Positions 18,856 to 29,147 of a stretch of DNA of 35,919 nucleotides are shown in pieces (within the stretch, counting starts at the first letter, position 1; every line of letters begins with the position of its first letter). The position numbers were made by a program, and so were the translations under genes. Below the pieces are notes generated by a model. That model saw nothing but the letters and a program-made list of their open reading frames with translations. It was not told the DNA's origin and did no database searches. The DNA comes from Rhodospirillaceae bacterium (GTDB lineage Bacteria; Pseudomonadota; Alphaproteobacteria; Thalassobaculales; Thalassobaculaceae), in contig JABIRP010000379.1 of the NCBI GenBank assembly GCA_018699735.1, positions 1 to 35,919 of the forward strand. Reading direction: 5' to 3'.

Positions 18856-19815
18856 ATGCGCGGCATTTTGGTAACCGGAGCGCTTGGCCAAATCGGCTCG
18901 GAACTGGTGCCGGCATTGCGCGAGCGATATGGCGCCGACCTCGTTGTTGCCTCGGACTTACGGATGTCACCCTCGGGTTCGGATCAAGCTGAAGGTCCAT
19001 ACGCCCACGTCGATTGTACGGATCCGTCACAAATTCTTGAGGTCGTGCGACGACACGAGATCGGCACGATCTACCATCTGGCGGCCCTGCTATCCAGAGT
19101 GGCCGAAGAAAAGCCGCAGGTCGCATGGACAGTCAATATGGGTGGGCTCTACAACGTACTTGAGGTCGCCCGGCAATACGATTGCGCCGTGTTTTCACCA
19201 AGTTCGATCGGCGCGTTCGGACCGTCCACCCCACGTGACCAGACGCCTCAAGTTACAATCCAGCGTCCGACTTCGATGTACGGCGTCACCAAGGTTGCAG
19301 GTGAGTTATTAGGCGACTTCTACGCCGCGCGCTTTGGCGTCGACACGCGCGGGCTGCGATTGCCGGGGCTGATCTCGCATATCGCGCTGCCCGGCGGCGG
19401 CACGACGGACTATGCCGTCGATATTTTCTACCAGGCGATCCGCTATCGCCATTATTCCTGTTTCCTTCGTCCCGATAGCTGCCTCGACATGATGTATATG
19501 CCCGACGCAATTCGGGCCATGATCACGTTAATGGAGGCTGACGAGACCTCGCTCACCCATCGCAACGCCTACAACGTGGCGGCGATGAGTTTCACACCGG
19601 ACCGCTTGGCCCAGGAAATCCAGGTCCACATTCCCGACTTCGTCATCGACTATGAGGTCGACCCGGTCAGGCAGGCGATTGCCGATAGTTGGCCCCGGTC
19701 CCTTGACGACAGTGCGGCCCGTACCGACTGGGGTTGGGCGCCGGATTATGATTTGGCCTCAATGACCGCCGATATGATCGCACGCCTGCGAGGAAAACTC
19801 GGGGGCCCCAATTGA
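18856..19815 (+). CDS. NAD-dependent epimerase/dehydratase family; likely SDR-type L-threonine 3-dehydrogenase
   Basis: MRGILVTGALGQIGSELVPALRERYGADLVVASD, YHLAALLSRVAEEKP, SSIGAFGP, MYGVTKVAGELL, GTTDYAVDIFY. Followed 21 bp later by a Kbl-type enzyme. ORF opens at 18838. Confidence 0.87.
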   Translation: MRGILVTGALGQIGSELVPALRERYGADLVVASDLRMSPSGSDQAEGPYAHVDCTDPSQILEVVRRHEIGTIYHLAALLSRVAEEKPQVAWTVNMGGLYNVLEVARQYDCAVFSPSSIGAFGPSTPRDQTPQVTIQRPTSMYGVTKVAGELLGDFYAARFGVDTRGLRLPGLISHIALPGGGTTDYAVDIFYQAIRYRHYSCFLRPDSCLDMMYMPDAIRAMITLMEADETSLTHRNAYNVAAMSFTPDRLAQEIQVHIPDFVIDYEVDPVRQAIADSWPRSLDDSAARTDWGWAPDYDLASMTADMIARLRGKLGGPN

Positions 19816-19836
19816 GAGTGCAAAGGGAGATGCACC

Positions 19837-21066
19837 ATGCCTCATGACAGATTATCCGCCCTCCTGACCTCAGCCGCGCAAGACTTGGACCGGCGCGGCA
19901 CGGCCAAACGCCGGGAGACGGTTATCCGCGGCGTCCTGCCACCAAGCACCGATGGCGTGACAGGGCCCCGGTTTTTGATCGTAGGTCAAGGCGACCGGCC
20001 CTTCCTCCGGATGAACGCCAACAATTACCTCGGCATGTCGCTTCGGGCCGAGACGGCCACCGCCGAGGACACGGCAGTGCGCGAATTCGGAACCGGTCCC
20101 GGAGCCGTGCGGTTCATCGGTGGGACCTGGTCGCCGCATGTCGAGTTGGAGGCCAGGCTTGCCAGCTTTCACGGTCGCGGTGCGGCGATGATCTACAGTT
20201 CGGCCTACGCCACCGTGATGGGGCTCTTGCCGTCGCTGATTACGCCTGAAACCGCAGTGATCAGCGATGAGCTGAACCACAATTGCATCATCAATGCGAT
20301 CACACTTGCCAAGCCGGCTCAGAAGCGGATCTACCGGCATCTCGACATGAACCAGTTGGCCGAACAACTGGAGGAGGTCTCCCGCACTTGTAAGCGAGGC
20401 CTGATCGTTACCGATGGAATCTTCTCCATGCGTGGTGACCACGCGCCCTCGCGCGAAATTATGGAGATTGCACACCGGTTCGACGGGGCCTTCGCCGAAA
20501 ACTTGCTGGTTGTTGTTGACGATTCACATGGCGTGGGCGCCTTCGGCGCCACCGGTCGAGGCACCGAGGAATATACCGACAGCTCGCCGCCTGACCTGTT
20601 GATCGGCACGCTTGGAAAGGCGTTTGGCGTCAATGGCGGGTATGTTGTTGGCGACCCGGCGATCCTCGACTACCTGCGCGAGACATCGCCGTTCTACATC
20701 TATTCCAACCCGATCACGCCGGGCGAGGCCGCGGCAGCGCTGGCGGCGGTGGATTTGCTCGACAGTGGGCTTGGTCGCGACTTGCTCGACCACCTGAGAG
20801 CGATGACCGCTCGTTTTGAGGCGGGCTTAAAAATTCTCGGCTTTGAGACCATCCCGGGAGAGCACCCGGTCGTGCCCCTCATGGTCCGTGACACCGACAA
20901 GACGTCTGCCCTGGTCGCGCATCTCTTCCAGAGCGGCATATTGGCGACCGGGTTGAACTATCCGGTTGTACCGCGCGGCGAAGAGGAAATCCGCTTCCAG
21001 ATCTCAGCCGATCACACCTCCGCCGATATCGACGAGGCGTTGGCTGTGCTCGCGACGTTCTCTTGA
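19837..21066 (+). CDS. kbl: Alpha-oxoamine synthase family; likely glycine C-acetyltransferase (2-amino-3-ketobutyrate CoA ligase)
   Basis: 409 aa PLP enzyme: NNYLGMSLR, GTGPGAVRFIGGTWSPHVELEARLASFHG, VVVDDSHGVGAFGATGRGTEEY, LIGTLGKAFGVNGGYVVG. Confidence 0.85.
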   Translation: MPHDRLSALLTSAAQDLDRRGTAKRRETVIRGVLPPSTDGVTGPRFLIVGQGDRPFLRMNANNYLGMSLRAETATAEDTAVREFGTGPGAVRFIGGTWSPHVELEARLASFHGRGAAMIYSSAYATVMGLLPSLITPETAVISDELNHNCIINAITLAKPAQKRIYRHLDMNQLAEQLEEVSRTCKRGLIVTDGIFSMRGDHAPSREIMEIAHRFDGAFAENLLVVVDDSHGVGAFGATGRGTEEYTDSSPPDLLIGTLGKAFGVNGGYVVGDPAILDYLRETSPFYIYSNPITPGEAAAALAAVDLLDSGLGRDLLDHLRAMTARFEAGLKILGFETIPGEHPVVPLMVRDTDKTSALVAHLFQSGILATGLNYPVVPRGEEEIRFQISADHTSADIDEALAVLATFS

Positions 21067-21117
21067 GTTAGTTAGGGCACACAGTCTTATTTCCGATTGA
21101 ACGATGTCCGCTCGTCG

Positions 21118-21663
21118 CTAGCGTTTGATGGCTTCGCGGGCTTCGAATTCTCTTCCCAGATCCATGAGGTAGGACACTAAGTCGCCAACCAGACTTCGAT
21201 CGACCAGGCAATCGTATACGGCTTCCTCCAAATGGCGGAGGCCGACGCGGTAGATACCAAACCGGCAAACGGCGAAAGCTCCGGTCGGGAACGCCGCTGG
21301 ATCGAGATCAATCGTGGCGGCCTTCGCCAAAAGTGCCCCCGCCATAGCACCCTCAACGCGGACCATCTGATAGGCGGATGTCGCATCGACGGTAAGACGC
21401 TCGCTGTCGCTGTCGTAGCCTGGCGCGATATTCTCCACCGTTGCCGCATCGTCTTGCACCAACAGCACTTCGCCCGGTGCGATACGGCACACGCCCCAAC
21501 CCTGCGGTTCGAATTTGGGGCCAGTTGACACCGCATCCTGCGTTATCGCTTTTATCAGGCGCTTTTCGATCCCGGGACAATGCGTGATCGTCACGGCCGC
21601 CGGCCCGGCTTGACCCGCTGATGTTTCAACCTCAGCCAATTTGCCGGCTCCCTTCATGATCAT
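21118..21663 (-). CDS. soxG: Sarcosine oxidase gamma subunit
   Basis: ORF opens at 21708; the internal Met near 21663/21657 is the more likely start just after/over the soxA end. GWGVCRIAPGEVLLVQDD, TVDATSAYQMVRVEGAMAGALLAKAATIDLDPAAFPTGAFAVCRFG. Confidence 0.88.
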   Translation of the reverse strand: MIMKGAGKLAEVETSAGQAGPAAVTITHCPGIEKRLIKAITQDAVSTGPKFEPQGWGVCRIAPGEVLLVQDDAATVENIAPGYDSDSERLTVDATSAYQMVRVEGAMAGALLAKAATIDLDPAAFPTGAFAVCRFGIYRVGLRHLEEAVYDCLVDRSLVGDLVSYLMDLGREFEAREAIKR

Positions 21664-24577
21664 AGAAATGCGGCGCGACCACCGTGACCGGGGTTTTCTT
21701 GCCGGCAATTGGCGCCGAGGCTATCAAGGCCTCGCCAATACGGTCGTGTCCGCCTTCCAGTAGGGCAAGGGCTATATCGTGGCCAAGCGTCGGACTGTAG
21801 GCCAGCGATGCGATCCAGCCTTGCGCGCCACCGATCTCGTCTGGGCGGTCTGGCAGCACCAGATGGGCGCTATAGGGTATCCGCTGGCTCGGATCGACGG
21901 GGACCACGCCGACCAATTGGCGACGGTTTGGCACCGTCATTTCCGGCAAACCGAGGGCTTCCTTACCAATGAACCACTTCTTTGAACTCACCATTCGCCC
22001 GAGGCCTATATCATCGGGATTAGTCCGCCCTTCGGCCTCCCGACCGATAACGAAGTGACCTTTCTCCAGGCGAAGCACGCCCATGGATTCTAGGCCGTAG
22101 GGCTCCATGTTTTCCGGCGCGCCGGCCTCCAACAATGCCTGCCACAGCTCAGCACCACGGTCGGCGGGCACGTTGATTTCATAGGACAGCTCGCCAGAAA
22201 AGCTGATCCGAAAGATCCGAGCCGGTATGCCAGCAATAGTTCCCACGCGGCCAGCCATGAACGGCAACCCTTCGTTCGATACATCGAGCCCGTCGCAAAC
22301 GCGTGCCAGCACGTCGCGAGCTTTGGGGCCGGCCAGAGCAGCGGCAAACCACTGCTCGGTTACCGGCGTCAGTACCACGCGCAAGTCGGACCAACGGGTT
22401 TCCAGCAACCGTGTCATCCACTCATAGACGGCGCCGGCGCCGCCCGAAGTCGTGCTCATGACGTAGTGATCTTCAGCCAGGCGCATCGTCACGCCGTCGT
22501 CGAACACCATCCCGTCCTCACGCAGCATTATGCCATATCGCCCCATACCGATCTTCAAGGTCGACCATCCGTTGGTGTAGATCCGGTTGAGGAACTCGAT
22601 GCAATCCGGTCCGGCCATTTCGATCTTTCCGAGGGTGGAAACATCGACGATAGACACGTTCTCGCGTACGGCCATGACCTCGCGATTGACTGCTTCGAGG
22701 TCGGTTTCCGTGCCTTGGCGATAGAACTGAGGCCGTAGCCAGGCCCCCGCATGCAGCCAGACACAGCCTGCTTCCTCATGCAGATCATGGGCTGCGGTTC
22801 GGCGCATGGGATGGCGAAGGTCAGGCGACTGATGCGCCGCGACGGCCCCCATCGGCAGAGGGACATAAGGCGGGCGAAAGCGTGTTGTTCCGATTGCCGA
22901 CACATCCTCACCGCGAGCCTCGGCGATCGCCCGGACGCCGTTGACGTTGCCGAGCTTGCCCTGATCGGTGCCCATTCCAAGTGTGGTGTACCGCTTTACG
23001 TGCTCGATCGATCGATAGCCTTCCCGCACCGCGAGTGAGAGATCGGCCACGGTCACATCGCCTTGCAAATCGACAAAGGCCTTGCCACCGGCATCGGACA
23101 GATTGGCAAAGGCGGCCGATGCTTTTTCAGAGCGTGCGCCCTCGACATTGGGCGCCGGGCTGGTGGCCCCACTGCCACCGGCGAGGCCGGCCTCATGGCC
23201 TTGCCGCAAAACATCCGCGAGATCGAAAGACCCATTGCTCGCACCGACGCAAATTACGCCATCCTCACTCACGCCTGGAACAAACATACCGCGTGCCTCG
23301 TCCCAAACCGGCTTGCCGCCGGTATGGGCGTACAGATGCAGCGCCGGACTCCAACCACCAGCCATCGCGACGAGGTCACAGTCGAGCCAGCGTTCGCCTT
23401 TAGGGGTCGCCGCACGGGCTGCCCGCACACCGCGCGCGCCCTTGATGTCGAGCACGCCGGAACTCCATTCGACCGTCGCCCCCGCCTCAGCCGCTATAGC
23501 GGTTCCGGTGTCGCGGCGATCGAGCACCGTGACCTGGGCGCCGGCTTGGGCAAGATGCGCCCCTGCAGCATGACCGCTATCGTTTTCGGTCGCGACCACG
23601 ATGCGCGATCCAGGCAAAACCCCATGGCGCAGCAAGTAGCCAGCCGCCGCCGATGCGGTCATTACGCCAGGCCGGTCGTTGTTGGCAAATACCAAAGGCC
23701 GTTCAATGGCCCCGGTCGCAAGCACAACACGGCCGGCACGAACTTTCCAGAGACGCCACCGTGGCGACGGATCGTCTCTGCCTGCCGGGGCTTCTCGGAC
23801 TTTTTCACACAGGATCACGAAGCCATGCTCATAGCGACCGGCCACCGTGGTTCGAGTAAGAATTCGAACATTGTCCATGACGGAAAGTGCCGCAATGGCG
23901 TTAGCGGCCCAATCCGAAGCGCGCTCGCCATCGATACGCGCGTCCTCGCCAAGCAACCCAAGGCCAAGCCATGGGTTTTCGTCGACTAGAATAACGCGGG
24001 CTCCCGACCGACCGGCGGCCAGGGCGGCGGAAAGTCCAGCCGCACCACCGCCCGCGATCAAGACGTCGGTATGCGCATGGGTGCTGGTGTAATGTTCGGT
24101 ATCAACCGCCTCCGGTACGGTTCCCAATCCGGCCACGCGCCGTATCAGATGTTCATAGAACATCCAGGCACCGGCCGGAGCCATGAAGGTCTTGTAATAG
24201 AAGCCAACCGGAAACAGCGGCGAGGCAAGGTTGAGCCACGCTGAGAGATCGAAGTTCACCGAAGGCCATGCGTTCTGCCCACGGGCTGACAGCCCCTCGT
24301 ACAATTCGACCGTGGTCGCGCGCGTATTGGGCTCATCGCCGGTGGCACGCTCGATTGCCAGCAGGCCGGTCGCTTCCTCAGGGCCGATACCAGTGATGCC
24401 GCGCGGCCGGTGGTACTTAAAGCTTCTGGCGACGACGCGGACATTGTTGGCGATCAGTGCCGATGCCAAGCTATCGCCCGCCTGGCCACGATAGGCGCGG
24501 CCGTCGAATTGAAACCGCACCTCATCCGCGCCCGGATGTAGGCCAGCCCCTTCAATCCGTCTTGCACTGCCGGTCAT
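21632..24577 (-). CDS. soxA: Sarcosine oxidase alpha subunit
   Basis: 981 aa. N-terminal RFQFDGRAYRGQAGDSLASALIANNVRVVARSFKYHRPRGI, FAD domain DVLIAGGGAAGLSAALAAGRSGARVILVDE, C-terminal aminomethyltransferase (GcvT-like) fold ELSYEINVPADRGAELWQALLEAG. Confidence 0.96.
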   Translation of the reverse strand: MTGSARRIEGAGLHPGADEVRFQFDGRAYRGQAGDSLASALIANNVRVVARSFKYHRPRGITGIGPEEATGLLAIERATGDEPNTRATTVELYEGLSARGQNAWPSVNFDLSAWLNLASPLFPVGFYYKTFMAPAGAWMFYEHLIRRVAGLGTVPEAVDTEHYTSTHAHTDVLIAGGGAAGLSAALAAGRSGARVILVDENPWLGLGLLGEDARIDGERASDWAANAIAALSVMDNVRILTRTTVAGRYEHGFVILCEKVREAPAGRDDPSPRWRLWKVRAGRVVLATGAIERPLVFANNDRPGVMTASAAAGYLLRHGVLPGSRIVVATENDSGHAAGAHLAQAGAQVTVLDRRDTGTAIAAEAGATVEWSSGVLDIKGARGVRAARAATPKGERWLDCDLVAMAGGWSPALHLYAHTGGKPVWDEARGMFVPGVSEDGVICVGASNGSFDLADVLRQGHEAGLAGGSGATSPAPNVEGARSEKASAAFANLSDAGGKAFVDLQGDVTVADLSLAVREGYRSIEHVKRYTTLGMGTDQGKLGNVNGVRAIAEARGEDVSAIGTTRFRPPYVPLPMGAVAAHQSPDLRHPMRRTAAHDLHEEAGCVWLHAGAWLRPQFYRQGTETDLEAVNREVMAVRENVSIVDVSTLGKIEMAGPDCIEFLNRIYTNGWSTLKIGMGRYGIMLREDGMVFDDGVTMRLAEDHYVMSTTSGGAGAVYEWMTRLLETRWSDLRVVLTPVTEQWFAAALAGPKARDVLARVCDGLDVSNEGLPFMAGRVGTIAGIPARIFRISFSGELSYEINVPADRGAELWQALLEAGAPENMEPYGLESMGVLRLEKGHFVIGREAEGRTNPDDIGLGRMVSSKKWFIGKEALGLPEMTVPNRRQLVGVVPVDPSQRIPYSAHLVLPDRPDEIGGAQGWIASLAYSPTLGHDIALALLEGGHDRIGEALIASAPIAGKKTPVTVVAPHFYDHEGSRQIG

Positions 24578-24861
24578 TCTCCGCCCTCCCCGGCGGCAAG
24601 CCGACTGGAGTACAGCTCATGCGTCACGGTGTCGCGTTCGACCACCAGCCAGCGCCGACACCCGTATCGATGCACCCAGAGCTCCGTGTGGCGGCCCTTC
24701 GGATTTTCGCGCAGATAGAGATAGTCGGCGAATCCATCGATATCGACCTCAGCTTGCCCCGACGCGCTATCGGTAACTGGTGGTTGGACCGTCGCATCAC
24801 CGCCAAACCCGAACTCATCCTCTGGTCTTTCGCCGCACACGGGGCAAGGTATCAACAACAT
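24574..24861 (-). CDS. soxD: Sarcosine oxidase delta subunit
   Basis: 95 aa. CPVCGERPEDEFGFGGDA and HRYGCRRWLVVERDTVTHEL, the Zn-binding Cys/His arrangement. Stop overlaps the soxA start (ATGA). Confidence 0.95.
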   Translation of the reverse strand: MLLIPCPVCGERPEDEFGFGGDATVQPPVTDSASGQAEVDIDGFADYLYLRENPKGRHTELWVHRYGCRRWLVVERDTVTHELYSSRLAAGEGGE

Positions 24862-24872
24862 CGATCAGATCC

Positions 24873-26135
24873 TCAGTGATAGTGCGGATAGTTGCCGGCA
24901 CCACGTTCGCTCAGCAACCGGCCCGAGCGGAACCGCTCAAGCGAGAACGCCTCATTTAAAGAATGCGGTGCATCATTCGCGATCGTATGAGCAAAAACCC
25001 AACCGGAACCGGGCGTCGCCTTGAAGCCGCCGTAGCACCACCCTCCGTTCAGATAGAGCCGCTCGACAGGGGTTTTGGCGATGATTGGGGACCCATCCAT
25101 GGACATGTCCATGACACCGCCCCAGGTGCGCATCAGACGCAATGACTTGAGGCGCGGTATCATGCCGACGGCGGAAGAAACCACGTCTTCCACGGTCGGC
25201 CAGGTGCCGCGCTGGGAGTAGGAATTATACCCATCTAGCGCGCCCCCCATGAGCACTTCACCTTTGTCGGTCTGGCTAACGTAGACATGCAGCGAAGGCG
25301 AGATCACGACGGTGTCGAGGAACGGCTTTACCGGCTCACTCACCATAGCTTGGAGAAGATGGGTTTCGATCGGCAAACGAAGCCCCGCCATGCGGGCCAC
25401 CTCGCTCGAGTGCCCGGCAACCGCGATACCGACCTTACCGGTGGCAATATCGCCACGGCTGGTCTGGACGCCGGTTACCGCACCGTCCTTGATGTCGAAA
25501 CCTGTTACTTCGCAGTTTTCGATGATGTCGACGCCGAGCCGGTCCGCCGCCCTGGCATAGCCCCAGGCGACCGCGTCGTGACGCGCGACACCGCTGCGGG
25601 GTTGATCGACAGCGCCAAAGATTGGAAAGCGTGCGTTCGGTGAAAAATCCAACGCCGGAGCCCGCCGCTGGACCTCTTCTCGGCTCAGGCGCACCCCGTC
25701 GATACCGTTCAGGCGAAGCGCGTTGTAGCGCATGGTCATGCCCTCGGCCTGGCCGAAATCATGCGCCAGAATGATATTGCCCCGGGGGCTGAACATGACG
25801 TTGAAATTGAGGTCCTGGCTCAACCCTTCCCAGAGCTTTAGCGCGTGCTCATAGAAGAACGCGTTGTCGCGCAAAAAGTAGTTCGAGCGCACGATCGTGG
25901 TGTTGCGCCCGGTGTTGCCGCCGCCGATCCACCCCTTCTCCAGCACCGCCACATTGGTGACCCCGTGCAGCTTTGCCAGGTAGTACGCAGTCGCCAGCCC
26001 GTGACCGCCGCCGCCAATGATAACAACGTCGTAGCGCGGCTTCGGAGCCGGTTTCCGCCAAGCCTCCGGCCACGACCGGTGCCCGGTAATCGCACCTCGT
26101 ACGAGTGCGGCTATTGAGTAGCGCGCGTCTACCAT
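24873..26135 (-). CDS. soxB: Sarcosine oxidase beta subunit
   Basis: Likely ATG at 26135 (MVDARYSIAALVRGAITGHRSWPEAWRKPAPKPRYDVVIIGGGGHGLATAYYLAK). ORF opens at 26189. VLEKGWIGGGNTGRNTTIVRSNYF, NGGWCYGGFKATPGSGWVFAH. Confidence 0.95.
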   Translation of the reverse strand: MVDARYSIAALVRGAITGHRSWPEAWRKPAPKPRYDVVIIGGGGHGLATAYYLAKLHGVTNVAVLEKGWIGGGNTGRNTTIVRSNYFLRDNAFFYEHALKLWEGLSQDLNFNVMFSPRGNIILAHDFGQAEGMTMRYNALRLNGIDGVRLSREEVQRRAPALDFSPNARFPIFGAVDQPRSGVARHDAVAWGYARAADRLGVDIIENCEVTGFDIKDGAVTGVQTSRGDIATGKVGIAVAGHSSEVARMAGLRLPIETHLLQAMVSEPVKPFLDTVVISPSLHVYVSQTDKGEVLMGGALDGYNSYSQRGTWPTVEDVVSSAVGMIPRLKSLRLMRTWGGVMDMSMDGSPIIAKTPVERLYLNGGWCYGGFKATPGSGWVFAHTIANDAPHSLNEAFSLERFRSGRLLSERGAGNYPHYH

Positions 26136-26216
26136 CTTTACATTGCCCCATGGACCAAACTGAATTTCGAGTGCTAACGTAACTACCACATCATTAATAC
26201 GGTCTCATAGCCTCCC

Positions 26217-27194
26217 ATGTCTGCACCACTTCTTCAGGTTGATGATTTAAGGGTCCACTTTCGGGTCGACGACGGCTTGCTCAAAGCTGTCGACGGGGTG
26301 AGTTACGAGCTTGGACAGGGCGAGACCCTTGGTATCGTCGGCGAGAGTGGCAGTGGCAAGACAGTTTCGTCGCTCGCCGTGATCGGGCTCTTGGAGCGTC
26401 CGCCAGCGGAAATCCCGTCCGGGCGGATCATTTTCGGCGATGAAGACCTGCTGACCTATTCAGAAAACCGCATGAGCGATGTGCGCGGTCGGCGCATATC
26501 GATGATATTCCAAGAGCCGATGACCTCCCTCAATCCGGTGATGGCAATCGGCCTCCAGATTTCCGAGGTTGTGCGGCGCCACCTTGGTATGTCCAAGCGG
26601 CAGGCGCGAGAGCGTACGCTGGAGCTTCTCAATCTGGTCGGCATCCCTGAGCCATCCAAACGGATCGACGAATATCCACATCAGCTGTCCGGCGGCATGC
26701 GCCAACGGGTGATGATCGCATTGGCCCTGGCCTGTGAGCCGATGATCCTGATTGCTGATGAGCCAACCACAGCACTCGACGTCACCATTCAAGCCCAGAT
26801 CTTGGAGCTGATGGCATCGCTGCAGGAAAAGCTCGGCACCTCTATTCTCTTGATCACCCACGACCTTGCGGTGATCGCAGAAACCGCCCACCGGGTCGCG
26901 GTAATGTATGCTGGGCGCATCGTTGAGAAAGCACCGGTCAAAGAAATTTTCCAAAACCCTCGCCACCCTTATACCCAAGGCTTGTTGCGATCGATCCCTC
27001 GCATCGACCGCGAGCGCGAGAAACGACTGACCGAGATCCCGGGCTTTGTTCCCAGCTTGGCCGACCTTCCGTCCGGCTGCGCCTTTGTTGACCGTTGCCC
27101 GCAAGCCATCGATCGCTGTCGGCGCGACACCCCAATGATCGAAGCAATAGGCGAAGGTCACCAGGTCAGTTGCTGGAGGGCCGAGGATGGCTGA
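26217..27194 (+). CDS. Dipeptide/oligopeptide-type ABC transporter ATP-binding protein (DppD/OppD-like)
   Basis: Walker A GESGSGKT, signature [12 protein letters not shown], Walker [13 protein letters not shown]-terminal oligo_HPY-type [11 protein letters not shown]. Confidence 0.96.
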   Translation: MSAPLLQVDDLRVHFRVDDGLLKAVDGVSYELGQGETLGIVGESGSGKTVSSLAVIGLLERPPAEIPSGRIIFGDEDLLTYSENRMSDVRGRRISMIFQEPMTSLNPVMAIGLQISEVVRRHLGMSKRQARERTLELLNLVGIPEPSKRIDEYPHQLSGGMRQRVMIALALACEPMILIADEPTTALDVTIQAQILELMASLQEKLGTSILLITHDLAVIAETAHRVAVMYAGRIVEKAPVKEIFQNPRHPYTQGLLRSIPRIDREREKRLTEIPGFVPSLADLPSGCAFVDRCPQAIDRCRRDTPMIEAIGEGHQVSCWRAEDG

Positions 27195-28167
27195 CGTATT
27201 GCTTGAGACACGCGGGCTGAAAACCCATTTCCCAATCCGCAAAGGCCTTTTGTCGCGGGTTGTCGGCCAGGTTCATGCGGTCGATGGTGTCGACCTCCAG
27301 GTCGAGCGCGGTCAGGTGCTCGGATTGGTCGGCGAGAGCGGTTGCGGTAAGACGACGATCGGCAAGACCATCCTCAAACTGGTCGAGCCAACAGCGGGTG
27401 AAATCCATTACGACGGCGAAAATATCACCCACCATGACCGCGCCCGCATGATTCCGTGGCGCAAGCGCATGCAAATCATCTTTCAAGACCCGTTTTCCTC
27501 GCTCAATCCGAGGCTGACGGTCGGCGGCATCGTCGCCGCACCGCTGGAAATCCACGATGTCGCGCGCGGATCCGAGAAAGATGACCGGGTGGCCGGATTG
27601 CTAACCAAAGTCGGGCTCCCCACCGACGCAATGCGCCGCTATCCGCATGAGTTCTCCGGCGGCCAGCGCCAGCGTATCGGGATCGCCAGAGCACTGGCCC
27701 TGGACCCAGAACTCATCCTCGCCGATGAACCGGTGAGCGCCCTCGATGTCTCAATTCAAGCCCAAATTATCAACCTTCTCAAAGACTTGCAGGAGGAATT
27801 TGGGTTGACGTATATTGTCATCTCGCATGATCTGAGCGTGATCAGCCATATCTCCGACATGGTCGCGGTGATGTATCTCGGCAAAGTCGTCGAAATCGCG
27901 CCGCGTGACGAACTCTACTTTTCGCCCAAGCACCCCTACACCGAGGCTCTACTATCAGCCGTTCCGGTGCCCGATCCGACGGCACGGCGCGACCGCATCG
28001 TCTTGAGCGGCGATGTCCCCTCGCCGATCAATCCGCCGTCAGGTTGCGCGTTTCATCCACGGTGCCCGAAGGCGCGGCCCGACTGCGCGCAAGTGACGCC
28101 CGAACTTAAGCCGGTTGGCAACAATCATGCCGCCGCCTGTATTCTGCTCGACGGCAAGAGCGGATGA
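27187..28167 (+). CDS. Dipeptide/oligopeptide-type ABC transporter ATP-binding protein (DppF/OppF-like)
   Basis: Walker [56 protein letters not shown]. Overlaps the preceding gene by 8 nt. Confidence 0.96.
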   Translation: MADVLLETRGLKTHFPIRKGLLSRVVGQVHAVDGVDLQVERGQVLGLVGESGCGKTTIGKTILKLVEPTAGEIHYDGENITHHDRARMIPWRKRMQIIFQDPFSSLNPRLTVGGIVAAPLEIHDVARGSEKDDRVAGLLTKVGLPTDAMRRYPHEFSGGQRQRIGIARALALDPELILADEPVSALDVSIQAQIINLLKDLQEEFGLTYIVISHDLSVISHISDMVAVMYLGKVVEIAPRDELYFSPKHPYTEALLSAVPVPDPTARRDRIVLSGDVPSPINPPSGCAFHPRCPKARPDCAQVTPELKPVGNNHAAACILLDGKSG

Positions 28168-28180
28168 GGAGGAAAGCATA

Positions 28181-29134
28181 ATGCTGCAATTCATCGTGCG
28201 CCGCCTGATCCATGCCGTCCCGCTTATGATCGGAGTTTCGGTCATCGGCTTCGGCCTGATGCATCTGGCTCCGGGTGGGCCGCTTGGTGTTTATACCCTG
28301 AACCCCACGGTCTCTGTACAAGACATTGAGCGCATCAAGGCGATCTACGGCCTCGATCAACCGATTTACGTCCAGTACTACAGATGGGCCAGCGGTATGT
28401 TCGTCGGTGATTGGGGCAACACGTTCTTTGGTGGCCGCCCTGTGTTGACGGTTGTCCTTGAGCGGGTTCCAGCGACCATGCTGCTCGCCGGCTCGTCGCT
28501 TGCGATCGCCATCGTGCTCGGCATGTTTGTTGGCATACTTGGTGCAGTTCGGCGCTATTCGGTTTTCGATTATCTGGCGACAACCGGTGCCGTGTTCGCG
28601 CTCTCGTTCCCGACCTTCTGGTTTGGGCTGATGGCAATTTACATTTTCGCCATCGAGCTCAGGTGGCTGCCGTCGGGCGGCATGTTCGAGCTTGGTGAAG
28701 AAGGCAATATCCTTGACCTGTTGGTGCATCTAATCCTGCCAACGGCAGTGCTGGCACTGGTCATCGTCGCGACCTGGAGCCGATATGCCCGTTCCAGCTT
28801 CCTGGAGGTTATCAATCAGGACTACATCCGCACTGCGCGCTCCAAGGGCTTGCGCGGCGGGACGGTGCTGTTCCGACACGCCTTCCCGAACGCCGTGACA
28901 CCGTTGATCGCACTTCTCGGTGTCCAACTGCCATTCCTATTCTCGGGCGCATTGGTCGCTGAGACGATTTTCGGTTGGCCCGGCATGGGACGCCTGTTTG
29001 TTGATAGTCTGACAATGAAAGAATACCCGGTCCTGATGGGATTGATGATGTTCACCGCAGGCTTTGTAATCATCGGTAATTTGTTGGCAGATGTCGCGGT
29101 CGCCATGGTCGACCCGCGCGTCAGGCTGGAGTGA
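28181..29134 (+). CDS. Dipeptide-type ABC transporter permease (DppB-like)
   Basis: MLQFIVRRLIHAVPLMIGVSVIGFGLMHLAPGGP; EAA loop YIRTARSKGLRGGTVLFRHAFPNAVTPLI; RBS GAGGA upstream of ATG at 28181. Confidence 0.96.
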   Translation: MLQFIVRRLIHAVPLMIGVSVIGFGLMHLAPGGPLGVYTLNPTVSVQDIERIKAIYGLDQPIYVQYYRWASGMFVGDWGNTFFGGRPVLTVVLERVPATMLLAGSSLAIAIVLGMFVGILGAVRRYSVFDYLATTGAVFALSFPTFWFGLMAIYIFAIELRWLPSGGMFELGEEGNILDLLVHLILPTAVLALVIVATWSRYARSSFLEVINQDYIRTARSKGLRGGTVLFRHAFPNAVTPLIALLGVQLPFLFSGALVAETIFGWPGMGRLFVDSLTMKEYPVLMGLMMFTAGFVIIGNLLADVAVAMVDPRVRLE

Positions 29135-29147
29135 GAGAGGACGATCT

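Noticed and set aside
22434-22450. cggcgccggcgccg palindrome in soxA
   Set aside because: Low-complexity GC-rich coding sequence (Gly/Ala codons); not informative compared with the 24-bp mixed-composition palindrome.
23063-23989. 308-codon plus-strand ORF antisense to soxA
   Set aside because: No domain signature; the soxA reading frame explains the region.
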